Shown piece by piece: positions 52,250 to 62,036 of a stretch of DNA of 64,000 nucleotides. This DNA comes from Pseudomonas sp. MM213. Lineage in GTDB: Bacteria > Pseudomonadota > Gammaproteobacteria > Pseudomonadales > Pseudomonadaceae. The stretch lies in assembly GCF_020423045.1 (NCBI RefSeq), contig NZ_CP081943.1, positions 1,364,001 through 1,428,000 of the forward strand. The letters are read 5' to 3'. The number at the start of each line of letters is the position of its first letter. Position 1 is the first letter of the stretch. The notes below the pieces were generated by a model. It had not been told where the DNA came from and searched no databases. It saw only the letters and a list, made by a program, of their open reading frames with translations. The translations under genes were made by a program, and so were the position numbers.

Positions 52250-53548
52250 ATGAAAACCGCAACGCTCGCCACCCGCCGCTGGTGGTACATCATGCCCATC
52301 GTGTTCATCACCTACAGCCTGGCGTACCTGGACCGCGCCAACTACGGATTCGCCGCCGCCTCCGGGATGGCCGCCGACCTGATGATCACGCCTGGCCTGT
52401 CGTCGATGCTCGGCGCACTGTTCTTCCTCGGCTACTTTTTCTTCCAGGTGCCGGGCGCGATCTACGCGCAAAAACACAGTGTGAAGAAGCTGATTTTCGT
52501 CAGCCTGATCCTCTGGGGCAGCCTGGCGACGCTCACCGGGATCGTCTCCAACGCCTACTGGCTGATCGTCATTCGCTTCATGCTCGGCGTGGTCGAAGCC
52601 GCGGTGATGCCGGCCATGCTGATCTACCTGTGCCACTGGTTCACCCGTGCCGAACGCTCGCGGGCCAATACTTTCCTGATCCTCGGCAACCCGGTGACCA
52701 TGCTCTGGATGTCGGTGGTGTCGGGCTATCTGGTGCAGCATTACAGCTGGCGCTGGATGTTCATCATCGAAGGTTTGCCGGCAGTGCTCTGGGCGTTTAT
52801 CTGGTGGCGTCTGGCGGATGATCGTCCGGCCCAGGCCAAGTGGCTCAGCGACGCCGAAAAGCACGATCTGGAAAGCGCCCTCGCCGCCGAACAGGTGGGT
52901 ATCAAGGCGGTGAAGAACTACGCCGAGGCCTTCCGCTCGCCGAAAGTGATCATCCTGGCCCTGCAATTTTTCTGCTGGAGCATCGGCGTCTACGGCTTCG
53001 TGCTATGGCTGCCGTCGATCCTCAAGGCCGGCGCGCAAATGGACATGGTCGAAGCCGGCTGGCTGTCGGCGCTGCCGTATCTGGCGGCGGTGATCGGGAT
53101 GCTGCTGGTGTCCTGGGGCTCGGACAAACTGCAAAAGCGCAAACGCTTTGTCTGGCCACCGCTGCTGATCGCCTCGATTGCGTTCTACGGATCGTACGCG
53201 CTGGGCGCCGAACATTTCTGGTGGTCGTACACCCTGCTGGTGATTGCCGGGGCCTGCATGTACGCGCCTTACGGACCGTTCTTCGCGATCATCCCGGAAA
53301 TCCTCCCGTCCAACGTCGCCGGTGGCGCCATGGCGTTGATCAACAGCATGGGCGCGCTGGGCTCGTTTGGCGGCTCTTATCTGGTCGGTTACCTGAACAG
53401 CTCCACCGGTTCGCCGGGCGCGTCGTACCTGCTGATGAGCGGCGCGCTGATGTTTTCGGTGGTGCTGACAATTCTCCTCAAGCCCGGCGCCAGCGACCGG
53501 GAACGTCCTGCGGTTGCGCAAACACGCCCGACCGCCGCCCATCCTTGA
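52250..53548 (+). CDS. kguT: 2-Ketogluconate transporter (MFS)
   Basis: A 432-residue, 12-helix major-facilitator symporter that imports 2-ketogluconate across the inner membrane. The N-terminus YSLAYLDRANYGFAAASGM and the loop 2-3 signature GYFFFQVPGAIYAQK are typical of the anion:cation symporter (ACS) branch used for sugar acids. ARSWFTRAERSRANTFLILGNPVTM-like loop 4-5 is also present. A 105-base gap separates it from kguK, filled partly by the REPIN. It is placed between kguK and kguD as in other pseudomonads, which fixes the substrate. Confidence 0.9.
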   Translation: MKTATLATRRWWYIMPIVFITYSLAYLDRANYGFAAASGMAADLMITPGLSSMLGALFFLGYFFFQVPGAIYAQKHSVKKLIFVSLILWGSLATLTGIVSNAYWLIVIRFMLGVVEAAVMPAMLIYLCHWFTRAERSRANTFLILGNPVTMLWMSVVSGYLVQHYSWRWMFIIEGLPAVLWAFIWWRLADDRPAQAKWLSDAEKHDLESALAAEQVGIKAVKNYAEAFRSPKVIILALQFFCWSIGVYGFVLWLPSILKAGAQMDMVEAGWLSALPYLAAVIGMLLVSWGSDKLQKRKRFVWPPLLIASIAFYGSYALGAEHFWWSYTLLVIAGACMYAPYGPFFAIIPEILPSNVAGGAMALINSMGALGSFGGSYLVGYLNSSTGSPGASYLLMSGALMFSVVLTILLKPGASDRERPAVAQTRPTAAHP

Positions 53549-53560
53549 ATTGATGCAGAG

Positions 53561-54547
53561 ATGAATACGATGAAAAAGCAGGTCGTGCTGTACAAGAAAC
53601 TCTCACCGTTGCTGATGGCTCGCCTGCATGAGCAGACCGACGTGACGCTGATCGACAACCTCGACGCCGATGGCCTGGCGCAACTGCGCGAGGCCCTGCC
53701 CCGCGCTCACGGGTTGCTCGGTGCCAGTCTGAAACTGGACGCGGGCCTGCTGGATCTGGCGCCGAATCTACGCGCCATCGCCAGCGTTTCGGTAGGCGTC
53801 GACAACTACGACATCGACTACCTGACCGAGCGGCGAATCCTGCTCAGCAACACCCCGGACGTGCTCACCGAAACCACCGCCGACACCGGCTTTGCGCTGA
53901 TCCTCGCGACGGCCCGGCGCGTGGTGGAACTGGCGAACATGGTTCGTGCCGGCCAGTGGAACCGCAACATCGGCCCCGTGCATTTCGGCAGCGATGTGCA
54001 CGGCAAAACCCTGGGCATCATTGGCATGGGGCGAATCGGCGAAGCGTTGGCCCAACGCGGGCATTTCGGTTTCGGCATGCCAGTGATCTATCACAGCCAC
54101 TCGCCGAAACCGGCGGTGGAACAGCGCTTCAATGCGCAATACCGCAGCCTGCCGGAGCTGTTGCAGCAGGCCGATTTCGTTTGCCTGACATTGCCGCTGA
54201 CAGTGGAAACCGAGGGGCTGATCGGTGCTGAACAGTTTGCGCTGATGCGTCCAGAGACGATCTTCATCAACATTTCACGGGGCAAAGTGGTGGACGAAAC
54301 GGCGCTGATCGAAGCGTTGCGTTCCGGGCAGATTCGCGCAGCGGGGCTGGATGTGTTCGAACGCGAACCGCTGAACCCGGACTCGCCGCTGTTGCAACTG
54401 AACAACGTGGTGGCGACACCGCACATTGGCTCGGCGACCCATGAGACGCGCGAAGCGATGGCGACGTGTGCGGTGGACAATCTGCTGGCAGCGTTGGCGG
54501 GTGAGCGGCCGAAGAATCTGGTGAATACGCGGGCGTGGAAGGGTTGA
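53561..54547 (+). CDS. kguD: 2-Keto-6-phosphogluconate reductase (2-ketogluconate reductase family)
   Basis: A 328-residue D-isomer-specific NAD(P)-dependent dehydrogenase that reduces the kinase product to 6-phosphogluconate, feeding the Entner-Doudoroff pathway and Gnd. Motifs: GKTLGIIGMGRIGEALAQRG (Rossmann, about residues 148-167), catalytic Arg in NISRGKVVDETALI, Glu in FEREPLNPD, His in ATPHIGSAT. The start is at ATG 53561, with ATG 53570 as an alternative. Thirteen bases separate it from kguT, so it is the last gene of the operon. Confidence 0.9.
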   Translation: MNTMKKQVVLYKKLSPLLMARLHEQTDVTLIDNLDADGLAQLREALPRAHGLLGASLKLDAGLLDLAPNLRAIASVSVGVDNYDIDYLTERRILLSNTPDVLTETTADTGFALILATARRVVELANMVRAGQWNRNIGPVHFGSDVHGKTLGIIGMGRIGEALAQRGHFGFGMPVIYHSHSPKPAVEQRFNAQYRSLPELLQQADFVCLTLPLTVETEGLIGAEQFALMRPETIFINISRGKVVDETALIEALRSGQIRAAGLDVFEREPLNPDSPLLQLNNVVATPHIGSATHETREAMATCAVDNLLAALAGERPKNLVNTRAWKG

Positions 54548-54570
54548 AGATTTAGTCGCCTGTCAGTCAG

Positions 54571-54638
54571 TCTTCGCGGGCAAGCCTCGCTCCTACGGGA
54601 TTACGCAGCACCTGTAGGAGCGAGGCTTGCCCGCGAAG
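54571..54638. repeat. REPIN (outward orientation)
   Basis: CGCGGGCAAGCCTCGCTCCTAC then GTAGGAGCGAGGCTTGCCCGCG around a short spacer. It lies between the convergent kguD and aruH genes and may end both transcripts. Confidence 0.9.
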
Positions 54639-54664
54639 GGGCCGGCATTGCCAACACAAATCTG

Positions 54665-55852
54665 TCAGGCCCGGCGCGCTTCCAAAAGATCCGCCGCACA
54701 CAACGCAATCCGCCGACACGCATCCGCCAGTTTCCGTTGATCCACCACCAACCCGATCCGGATGTGCCCCGCCGCGCTTGGCCCGAACGCTTCGCCGGCC
54801 AGCACCGAAACGCCATAGCCCTCCAGCAGCCGCTCGGCGAAGTGCTGGGCAGACAACCCGGTCTGGCGCACATCGACCATCACAAACATCCCGCCATCCG
54901 GCCGAACCGCCCGCACCCCCGGGCACGCACTCAGGCTCGCGCACACCAGGTCGCGCCGCTGACGGTATTCCTCGCGCATCATTGCCACTTCCGGCAGATC
55001 ACCCTCCAGCGCAACCTGCGCCGCCTTCTGCACAAAGTCCGGAATGCCGAACAGCATGCACAACGACAGATGTTCCAGATGGTCAATCAAGGGCTTGGGC
55101 CCGATCACCCAACCGACCCGCCAGCCGCTCATGGCGTGGGATTTCGACAGGCTGTTGAGCGTCGCGGTGCGCTCGGCCATGCCCGGCAGGCTGGCCGGGC
55201 TGATGTGCTCGCCCTCGTACAACAGATCGCTGTAAACCTCGTCACTGATCAGCCACAGGTTGTGCCGAATACACAGCGACGCCAGTTCCTGCCAGATCTT
55301 CAGCGACAGACTGGCACCGGAAGGGTTGTTTGGACTGTTGAGCAAAAGCGCGCGGGTTTTCGGCGTGATCAGCGCCGCGACATCCGCCGGATCAACGCGA
55401 AAGCCGTTCTCCGGACGCACCGCCACCGGCACCGCTTTCGCCCCGCAGGCACCGAACACGCCTTCATAGGTCACGTACATCGGTTCGGCGACGATCACTT
55501 CATCGCCCGGATCGAGCAGGCATTGCACGACCGAATACACCCCGCACTGGGCGCCGGGCGTCACAATCACCTGATCCGCATCGATCTCCTGACCGCTGCA
55601 ACGCCGGTGACGGTTGACGATGCTGTCGCGTAGCCCGCGACTGCCGCGCACTTGCGAGTAATGCGTGTCGCCAGCCAGCAGGCTGTCAATGCACGCCTGG
55701 ACGATGGGACGCGGCGTATCGAAGTCCGGATCACCCACCGACAACAGCAACACATCAACGCCCTGCTCTCGTAATTCCAAAGCTCGGTAATGAATCTGCC
55801 AGGCCGCAGCGCCGTCTCCGGCAATTCGTTGGGTCAAGGCTGAATAGCGCAT
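54665..55852 (-). CDS. aruH: Arginine:pyruvate transaminase AruH
   Basis: A 395-residue PLP-dependent class I/II aminotransferase that starts the arginine transaminase pathway by moving the alpha-amino group from L-arginine to pyruvate. The PLP lysine is Lys237 in NSLSKSHAMSGWRVGW; LNSPNNPSGA and ISDEVYSDLLYEGEH carry the cofactor Asn and Asp-Tyr. The sequence MRYSALTQRIAGDGAAAWQIHYRA, LLLSVGDPDFDTP and VLAGEAFGPSAAGHIR match AruH of P. aeruginosa as I recall it. GGAG is six bases before the ATG at 55852, preferred over a TTG at 55864. AruI and other pathway genes are not adjacent. Confidence 0.82.
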   Translation of the reverse strand: MRYSALTQRIAGDGAAAWQIHYRALELREQGVDVLLLSVGDPDFDTPRPIVQACIDSLLAGDTHYSQVRGSRGLRDSIVNRHRRCSGQEIDADQVIVTPGAQCGVYSVVQCLLDPGDEVIVAEPMYVTYEGVFGACGAKAVPVAVRPENGFRVDPADVAALITPKTRALLLNSPNNPSGASLSLKIWQELASLCIRHNLWLISDEVYSDLLYEGEHISPASLPGMAERTATLNSLSKSHAMSGWRVGWVIGPKPLIDHLEHLSLCMLFGIPDFVQKAAQVALEGDLPEVAMMREEYRQRRDLVCASLSACPGVRAVRPDGGMFVMVDVRQTGLSAQHFAERLLEGYGVSVLAGEAFGPSAAGHIRIGLVVDQRKLADACRRIALCAADLLEARRA

Positions 55853-55893
55853 GTATTTCTCCAATCGCGCGTGTTCCTAGTCTCAACCCTATC

Positions 55894-57519
55894 TCAAATC
55901 ACGAAACGCGCCACCATGGCATTCAAATCAACGGCCAGGCGCGACAGTTCGTGGGTGGCAGCGCTGGTCTGGTTGGCCCCGGCAGCGGACTGGGTCGCCA
56001 GGTCGCGGATGTTCACCAGGTTGCGGTCGACTTCACGGGACACCTGCGCCTGCTCTTCGGACGCGCTGGCGATCACCAGGTTGCGTTCGTTGATCAGATG
56101 GATCGACTGGGTGATCTGCTCCAGCGCGACACCGGCGGCTCGGGCCATTTCCAGGGTGCTGTGGGTGCGCTGATTGCTTTGCTGCATCGACGAAACCGCC
56201 TCCCCCGTACCGTTTTGGATGCCGGCCACCATCTTCTCGATTTCCTGAGTCGATTGCGCCGTACGATGCGCCAACGCCCGCACCTCGTCCGCCACCACTG
56301 CAAAACCACGCCCGGCTTCACCGGCACGGGCCGCTTCAATCGCGGCGTTCAGTGCCAGCAGGTTGGTCTGTTCGGCAATGGCGCGAATCACGTCCAGCAC
56401 CTTGCCGATGTCCCGCCCCTGAGCGGCCAGGCCTTCGATCATCAGCGAGGTGTTCTGCACGTCGTGGGTCATGGTCTGGATCGCATCGACGGTTTCCACC
56501 ACGCGGTCGCGACCTTCACGAGCAGCCTGGGTCGACTGGTTCGAGGCTTCGGAAGTCGACACGGCGTTGCGCGCCACTTCTTCCACGGCGGCGGTCATTT
56601 CGTTGACTGCTGTGGCGGCTTGTTCGATTTCATTGTTTTGCTGTTGCAGACCGCGGGACGCTTCTTGCGTGACCGTGCTCAGCTCTTCGGCGGCGGCGCC
56701 CAGCTGCGTGGCGGAACCGGCGATCTGCTCGATGGTTTTGCGCAAACTGGCCTGCATGGTGGACAAGGCGCCGAGCAAACGGGCCGGCTCATCCTTGCCA
56801 TCGACTTCGATGACGTTGCGCAGGTTGCCGCCCGCGATGGTTTCAGCAGCCTGCAATGCACGGTTCAGCGGGGTGACGATGCTGCGGGTCAACAGCCAGG
56901 CCAGCAACACGGTCATCAGCGCGGCAATCACCGCAACGACCACGATGCCGGTGATGGCGTTGCTGTAGTGTTCGCCCGCTTCGGCCGAAGCGGTCTTCGC
57001 ATCGGTGGTGTTGAGTGCCACCAGTTTATTGAGCTGCTCGCCCATCTGGTCGGTGCCGTCCTTGATCCGCGTATTGATCAGGGTGCGCATCTCATCCAGC
57101 TTGTTCTGCCGCGACAGTTCCATCATCTGGTTCTGCGCTTGCATATAGGTGTCGAGGGTGGCGGTGAACGTCTTGTACAGCGCGGCTTCTTCTGGCTGGG
57201 CGGGCAAGGCTGCGTAGCTGGCCTGAGCGCTGCGCAGCTTGTCGGTGAGGACGCTGATGCGAGTCTGGGCTTCCTGCAACGCGGCGGGTTCGCGGTTGAC
57301 CAACACCCGGAACGAGAGGATGCGCATGCGCAGGACGTTTTCCGTCATGTTGCCCAAAAACCCGATGCTGGGCAGTTGCGTCGTCTCCATATCGACCGAT
57401 GCCTGGCGAATGGTCGTCATGCGGCTCACGGCAAATACACCCAGCACGATGACCAGCAAGGCAATGAAGGCAAAACCCAGGAAAGCTCGAGGCGCGATGT
57501 TCAGATTACGCAGGGACAT
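55894..57519 (-). CDS. Methyl-accepting chemotaxis protein with a four-helix-bundle sensor
   Basis: A 541-residue chemoreceptor. A first membrane helix at about residues 12-31 precedes a ~155-residue periplasmic four-helix-bundle domain (4HB_MCP, beginning [27 protein letters not shown]). The second helix is at about 190-211. HAMP ([24 protein letters not shown]) and a signalling domain with tip [24 protein letters not shown] follow. It ends MVARFVI with no methyl-transfer tail. An incomplete FliA-like GCCGATAC (minus strand, 57643-57650) lies upstream. Ligand unknown; small aromatic or organic acids are common for this sensor type. Confidence 0.9.
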   Translation of the reverse strand: MSLRNLNIAPRAFLGFAFIALLVIVLGVFAVSRMTTIRQASVDMETTQLPSIGFLGNMTENVLRMRILSFRVLVNREPAALQEAQTRISVLTDKLRSAQASYAALPAQPEEAALYKTFTATLDTYMQAQNQMMELSRQNKLDEMRTLINTRIKDGTDQMGEQLNKLVALNTTDAKTASAEAGEHYSNAITGIVVVAVIAALMTVLLAWLLTRSIVTPLNRALQAAETIAGGNLRNVIEVDGKDEPARLLGALSTMQASLRKTIEQIAGSATQLGAAAEELSTVTQEASRGLQQQNNEIEQAATAVNEMTAAVEEVARNAVSTSEASNQSTQAAREGRDRVVETVDAIQTMTHDVQNTSLMIEGLAAQGRDIGKVLDVIRAIAEQTNLLALNAAIEAARAGEAGRGFAVVADEVRALAHRTAQSTQEIEKMVAGIQNGTGEAVSSMQQSNQRTHSTLEMARAAGVALEQITQSIHLINERNLVIASASEEQAQVSREVDRNLVNIRDLATQSAAGANQTSAATHELSRLAVDLNAMVARFVI

Positions 57520-57642
57520 AGGACGATACTCGGGTGATTGAGTCTTCGAGCGTCCTTGCCGTGATCACTGGCGGGCGGGCATTGAGGCGCACCGCTCAGG
57601 CTGGCGCCACTGTTGTAATAGGTTTGTGTGCGCCTGATATCT

Positions 57643-57669
57643 GTATCGGCTGGGGTTGAGGATTTTTGC
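57643..57669 (-). promoter_or_regulatory. Weak FliA-like -10 before the second chemoreceptor gene
   Basis: On the minus strand GCCGATAC (one mismatch to GCCGATAA) is preceded by an A-rich CAAAAA stretch but not by TAAA at the standard spacing. It is about 125 bases before the start and only suggestive. Confidence 0.35.
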
Positions 57670-57748
57670 GGGGATTTGCGAAATATATTTCAAGGGATTA
57701 CGAGTGTTTCATCCGTGAAACACTGATCTTTGGTTCGCCGCGTCCCCC

Positions 57749-57850
57749 TGTAGGAGCGAAGCTTGCTCGCGAAGGTCGTCAACGATGACGCAGGTTGTCT
57801 GGATGAACGCGTTGCCCTCACGTTCTTCGCGAGCAAGCTTCGCTCCTACA
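57749..57850. repeat. REPIN
   Basis: TGTAGGAGCGAAGCTTGCTC and GAGCAAGCTTCGCTCCTACA are inverted around about 60 bases. It occupies most of the gap between the chemoreceptor and glycerate kinase genes; nothing else is seen there apart from the weak promoter-like site. Confidence 0.9.
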
Positions 57851-57865
57851 ATGGCCGTGGGGTAT

Positions 57866-59008
57866 TCAGGATTGGCGTTTGGCGATACGCCAGACCCGGG
57901 CGATGTCGCTCGCCCGCTCGCGCAACAACCGTGGCGCCTCGGTGCACGCCTGCTCCAGGGTCATCGGCCCGCTCGCCAAGGCAAACGCGGCGTCGATGCC
58001 ATGTTCGTACAGGGCCTGATAACCCTCGCCCAAGGTGCCGGCGATGACGATGACCGGTACGCCGTGTTGCCCGGCGATGCGTGCGACACCAAACGGTGTC
58101 TTGCCGCGCAGGGTTTGCGCATCGAAGCGGCCTTCGCCGGTGATCACCAGGTCGGCGCCCTTGACCGCATCGGCCAGGCCGACCAATTCCGCGACCACTT
58201 CAACCCCGGCTTTGAACTGCGCGCCCAGGAAGGCCTTGGCGGCAAACCCCAGGCCACCCGCCGCGCCGCTGCCCGGCTCGTCACGCACGTCATTGCCGAG
58301 GACCTGGGCGCAAAGCCCGGCGAAGTGCCCGAGGGCGCGATCCAGCTGCTCGACCTGCGCAGGCGTTGCGCCTTTTTGTGGGCCGAAAATCGCAGAGGCG
58401 CCGTGGGGGCCGCACAGTGGATTGTTGACGTCGGCGGCGATGTCGAAGCGCACGTCGGTCAGACGCGGATCGATGTCACTGAGATCGATGCGCGCCAGTT
58501 GCGCCAGTGCCAATCCGCCGGGCGCCAGGGTTTGGCCTTGTGCATCGAGCAGTTTCACGCCCAGCGCTTGCATCGCCCCCGCGCCGCCGTCGTTGGTGGC
58601 GCTGCCGCCAATCGCCAGGATCACCCGTTGCGCCCCGGCGTCGAGTGCCGCGCGGATCAACTCACCGGTGCCGAAGGTGCTGCTGATGCACGCATCGCGT
58701 TGCCCCGGCGGAACGAGTTGCAAGCCGCTGGCCTCGGCCATCTCGATGATGGCGGTGAGGCTCTGGGGCAACCAGCCCCACGCGGCGTCGACCGTTGTGC
58801 CCAGCGGCCCTTTGACGCGAGTGCGACGGAGTTGACCTTCGCAGGCGGCCAGAATCGACTCGACCGTGCCTTCGCCCCCATCGGCCATCGGGCATTTGAC
58901 CAGTTGCGCATCGGGCCAGACTTCAACCAGACCAAGGGCAATGGCATCGGCCACGCCTTGTGCGCTGAGGCTGTCCTTGAACGAATCGGGGGCGATGACG
59001 ATTTTCAT
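57866..59008 (-). CDS. Glycerate kinase (type I, GlxK/GarK)
   Basis: A 380-residue cytosolic kinase that phosphorylates glycerate, feeding sugar-diacid and glyoxylate breakdown into glycolysis. The start MKIVIAPDSFKDSLSAQGVADAIALGL is diagnostic for this family. MADGGEGTVESIL, AIGGSATNDGGAGAMQALG and TGEGRFDAQTLRGKTPFGVARIA are its other conserved blocks. GGAG lies before the ATG. The 2- or 3-phosphoglycerate product cannot be told apart. It is 241 bases downstream of the CdaR-type regulator gene on the same strand, which fits a sugar-acid regulon. Confidence 0.92.
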   Translation of the reverse strand: MKIVIAPDSFKDSLSAQGVADAIALGLVEVWPDAQLVKCPMADGGEGTVESILAACEGQLRRTRVKGPLGTTVDAAWGWLPQSLTAIIEMAEASGLQLVPPGQRDACISSTFGTGELIRAALDAGAQRVILAIGGSATNDGGAGAMQALGVKLLDAQGQTLAPGGLALAQLARIDLSDIDPRLTDVRFDIAADVNNPLCGPHGASAIFGPQKGATPAQVEQLDRALGHFAGLCAQVLGNDVRDEPGSGAAGGLGFAAKAFLGAQFKAGVEVVAELVGLADAVKGADLVITGEGRFDAQTLRGKTPFGVARIAGQHGVPVIVIAGTLGEGYQALYEHGIDAAFALASGPMTLEQACTEAPRLLRERASDIARVWRIAKRQS

Positions 59009-59165
59009 GCGAATTCTCCAGTTCCAATGCCCCCATGCTGCCAGCCGGCCTGAACAATAACGCCGGTCCGCTGCACAAGTGGCACGGAGGATTATTGTTC
59101 ATTTTCACAAAACCCGGTGGGAGCGAGCCTGCTCGCGAAAGCAATCTCAAGTACGCCGAAAAACC

Positions 59166-59232
59166 TGTAGGAGCCCGGCTTGCCGGCGATGGCGATTTCG
59201 AGGACGCCATCGCCGGCAAGCCGGCTCCTACA
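59166..59232. repeat. REPIN
   Basis: TGTAGGAGCCCGGCTTGCCG and CGCCGGCAAGCCGGCTCCTACA are inverted around about 24 bases. A half REP (GTGGGAGCGAGCCTGCTCGC) lies just before it at 59120. Confidence 0.9.
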
Positions 59233-59249
59233 AGGACGTGTTCACAACG

Positions 59250-60371
59250 TCATGGATTTGCGTCTGTTTGTGGGAGTAGCTGCACGCCGAGGTACAGCGC
59301 CAGCATGCCATCGAGGCGCAACGGGTCGACGCCGCTGAGCTCGGCAATCCGCTCCATCCGGTAACGCAGGCTGTTGCGGTGAATGCCCAGCGCATCGGCG
59401 CAGGCCTGGCTCTGGCCGTCGTGATCGCACCAACTGCGCAACGTCGCCAGCAATTGGCCGTTGCCGTCCTTGGCGATGACTTTGCGCAAGGGCTTGAGCA
59501 ATTCGTCCAGCGCATCATCGTTGCGATGGCGCCAGAGCATCACCGGCAATCGATAACGGGTCAGCGTCAGCAGACGTGAATGCGGCAGTACATCGCGCCC
59601 ATAGGCCAGCAAGTCGCCGACCCGCCGATAGCAACGGCGCAAACCCGACAAGCCGTCGGCCTGCCCGCCCACGGCGATGCGCAAGATATTCCAGCCGAGG
59701 CCGTCGAGCTTTTCCAGCAAGCGGTCGTTCTCGATCGCCTGGTTGGCCGGCCGGCACCACAGCAACGACGACTTGGCCGAACTCACGCACCAACTGTCCG
59801 GGTAGCGCGAGGTCAGCCAGGCGCTGAGTGCGTCGACGGTTTGCCCCGGACCGTGCTCCATTCCCAGCTCGAACAAATACGGCACCCGCGTCAGTTGCGG
59901 TTTGAGCCCAAGCTGTTGCGCCTCATCGATCAAGCGCGGCGAATCCCCTGCCTCGCTGAGCAGCAACGCCAGCAAATCATCGCAACGCTGGCGCCGCCAT
60001 TGCTGTTCGGCCTGCTGATTGCGCTGGCCCACCAGCATCTCGGCGGTCATGCGCACCAGTTCGGCGTAGGTGCGCAATTGCTCGGGTTCGCCGGTGATGC
60101 CGAGCACGCCAATCAGCCGTTGATCGAGCAACAGCGGCAGGTTGATACCCGGTTGTACGCCCTTGAGGTGGATAGCGGTTTGCGCATCGATTTCCACCAC
60201 CCGCCCGTTGGCCAGCACCAGTTGCGCGCCTTCGTGCCGGGTGTTGACCCGCTCCGGTTCACCACTGCCGAGAATCAACCCCTGGCTGTCCATGACGTTG
60301 ACGTTGTAAGGCAGGATGGCCATCGCCCGGTCGACGATGTCCTGGGCCAGGTCGTGATCGAGTTCGAACAT
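59250..60371 (-). CDS. CdaR-family sugar-diacid-responsive regulator
   Basis: A 373-residue activator. The N-terminal sugar-diacid recognition domain (LDHDLAQDIVDRAMAILPYNVNVMDSQGLILGSG, residues 4-37; then GVQPGINLPLLLDQRLIGVLGITG) is followed by a middle domain and a C-terminal PucR-type HTH (CADALGIHRNSLRYRMERIAELSGVDPLRL). CdaR in E. coli activates galactarate, glucarate and glycerate genes. Here it sits between glycerate kinase (same strand) and an MFS sugar-acid transporter (divergent), so all three probably form one regulon. Confidence 0.88.
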   Translation of the reverse strand: MFELDHDLAQDIVDRAMAILPYNVNVMDSQGLILGSGEPERVNTRHEGAQLVLANGRVVEIDAQTAIHLKGVQPGINLPLLLDQRLIGVLGITGEPEQLRTYAELVRMTAEMLVGQRNQQAEQQWRRQRCDDLLALLLSEAGDSPRLIDEAQQLGLKPQLTRVPYLFELGMEHGPGQTVDALSAWLTSRYPDSWCVSSAKSSLLWCRPANQAIENDRLLEKLDGLGWNILRIAVGGQADGLSGLRRCYRRVGDLLAYGRDVLPHSRLLTLTRYRLPVMLWRHRNDDALDELLKPLRKVIAKDGNGQLLATLRSWCDHDGQSQACADALGIHRNSLRYRMERIAELSGVDPLRLDGMLALYLGVQLLPQTDANP

Positions 60372-60532
60372 TGTGGTGGTCCTTCAAAGCGCGGTTGTTC
60401 ACCCGCACAGGGCTTGGTTGCAAACCCTGTGCTCAGGCACAAAGACAGCAGCCCTGAGGGTGGTCGAGACTCTCAGGGCGATCAACGTTACCCTTTGCAT
60501 CGCAAAAAATCATAATAAAGAGAGAGCCCGCC

Positions 60533-61843
60533 ATGTCACAGAGCGCCGCCGCTACCCAGGCCATCGTTGACGAAAAAAACGCCGTCTACAAACGCATTAC
60601 CCTGCGTTTGATCCCCTTCATCTTCATCTGCTACCTGTTCAACTACCTCGACCGGGTGAACGTTGGATTTGCCAAGCTGCAGATGCTCGACGCGCTGAAG
60701 TTCAGTGAAACCGTGTACGGCCTCGGCGCCGGGATCTTCTTTATCGGCTACGTGCTGTGCGGCGTACCGAGCAACCTGGCGCTGACCAAATTCGGCCCGC
60801 GCCGCTGGATCGCGCTGATGATGATCACCTGGGGCACGCTGTCGACCTGCCTGCTGTTCGTCACCACCCCGACCGAGTTCTACACCTTGCGCCTGTTCAC
60901 CGGCGCGGCCGAAGCCGGGTTCTTCCCGGGCGTGGTGTTGTACCTCTCGCAGTGGTTCCCGACCTTCCGCCGTGGCCGCATCATGGCGCTGTTCATGTCG
61001 GCGATCCCGGTGTCCGGCCTGCTCGGCAGCCCGTTCTCCGGCTGGATCCTCAACCACTTCGCTGCGGGCCAGGGCGGCCTGGCCGGCTGGCAGTGGATGT
61101 TCCTGCTGCAAGGCATCCCGACCGTGATCCTCGGCGCCCTCGCCTACTTCCTGCTGAGCGACAGTTACGCCAACGCCAAATGGCTCACGCCGTTCGAACG
61201 CTCGGTGCTGGAAGCCGACCACGCTGAAGACCTGGCCAACAAACCGAAAACCACCACCGACTCGCTGCTGGCGGTGTTCAAGAACCCGGCAATCTGGGCG
61301 TTCGGTTTGATCTACTTCTGCATCCAGAGCGGGGTCTACGCGATCAACTTCTGGCTGCCGTCGATCATCAAGAACCTGGGCTTCAACGATAACCTGGTGA
61401 TCGGCTGGTTGAGTGCGATCCCGTACCTGCTGGCGGCCGTGTTCATGTTGATGGTCGGCCGCTCGGCGGACTTGCGCAAAGAACGTCGCTGGCATTTGGT
61501 GGTACCCATGTTGATGGGCGCAGTGGGCCTGCTGATCGCCGTGAACTTCGCCACCACGCCTGCCATCGCCATCCTTGGCCTGACGATCGCCACCATGGGC
61601 GCCCTCACCGGCCTGCCGATGTTCTGGCCGGTGCCGACCGCACTGCTGAGCGCCGGCGCGGCTGCCGGTGGCCTGGCGTTGATCAACTCGATGGGCCAGA
61701 TGGCCGGCTTCCTCAGCCCGTACCTGGTCGGTTGGGTCAAGGACACTACTGGCTCGACCGATGCCGCGTTGTACTTGCTGGCGGGCGTGATTGTCTGCGG
61801 CAGCCTGCTGGCGTTGCGCATGACCCGCACCCTGCGCGTCTGA
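60533..61843 (+). CDS. MFS transporter (ACS family, probably a sugar acid)
   Basis: A 436-residue, 12-helix major-facilitator transporter. Motifs LFNYLDRVNVGFAKLQML, GYVLCGVPSNLALTKFGPRRWIALMM (loop 2-3 signature) and AAEAGFFPGVVLYLSQWFP (helix 4) are typical of the anion:cation symporter branch that includes glucarate/galactarate and phthalate carriers. The gene is divergent from the CdaR regulator by about 160 bases. Import of a sugar diacid or glycerate-type acid is the natural inference; the exact substrate is not proven. Confidence 0.87.
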   Translation: MSQSAAATQAIVDEKNAVYKRITLRLIPFIFICYLFNYLDRVNVGFAKLQMLDALKFSETVYGLGAGIFFIGYVLCGVPSNLALTKFGPRRWIALMMITWGTLSTCLLFVTTPTEFYTLRLFTGAAEAGFFPGVVLYLSQWFPTFRRGRIMALFMSAIPVSGLLGSPFSGWILNHFAAGQGGLAGWQWMFLLQGIPTVILGALAYFLLSDSYANAKWLTPFERSVLEADHAEDLANKPKTTTDSLLAVFKNPAIWAFGLIYFCIQSGVYAINFWLPSIIKNLGFNDNLVIGWLSAIPYLLAAVFMLMVGRSADLRKERRWHLVVPMLMGAVGLLIAVNFATTPAIAILGLTIATMGALTGLPMFWPVPTALLSAGAAAGGLALINSMGQMAGFLSPYLVGWVKDTTGSTDAALYLLAGVIVCGSLLALRMTRTLRV

Positions 61844-61854
61844 CACCTGTCCCC

Positions 61855-61944
61855 TGTGGGAGCGAGCCTGCTCGCGATAGCGGAGTGTCAGTCAACATAG
61901 CTGTTGAATGTTGAACCGCAATCGCGAGCAGGCTCGCTCCCACA
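61855..61944. repeat. REPIN of the TGTGGGAGCGAGCC type
   Basis: TGTGGGAGCGAGCCTGCTCG and CGAGCAGGCTCGCTCCCACA are perfect inverted copies around about 50 bases. A seven-G run follows near 61953. Confidence 0.9.
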
Positions 61945-62036
61945 TTTGATTGTGGGGGGGGGCAATAATTGTGTTTGCCCCATGCGGTTGTTCTGGTATT
62001 TGATTGAGCCTTTCCCACTGGTAAAAGGATTTCGTC

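Noticed and set aside
60536..61846. A 436-codon minus-strand open frame exactly under the MFS transporter gene
   Set aside because: Highly Gln/His/Arg-rich antisense of a membrane protein; no start signal or family resemblance.
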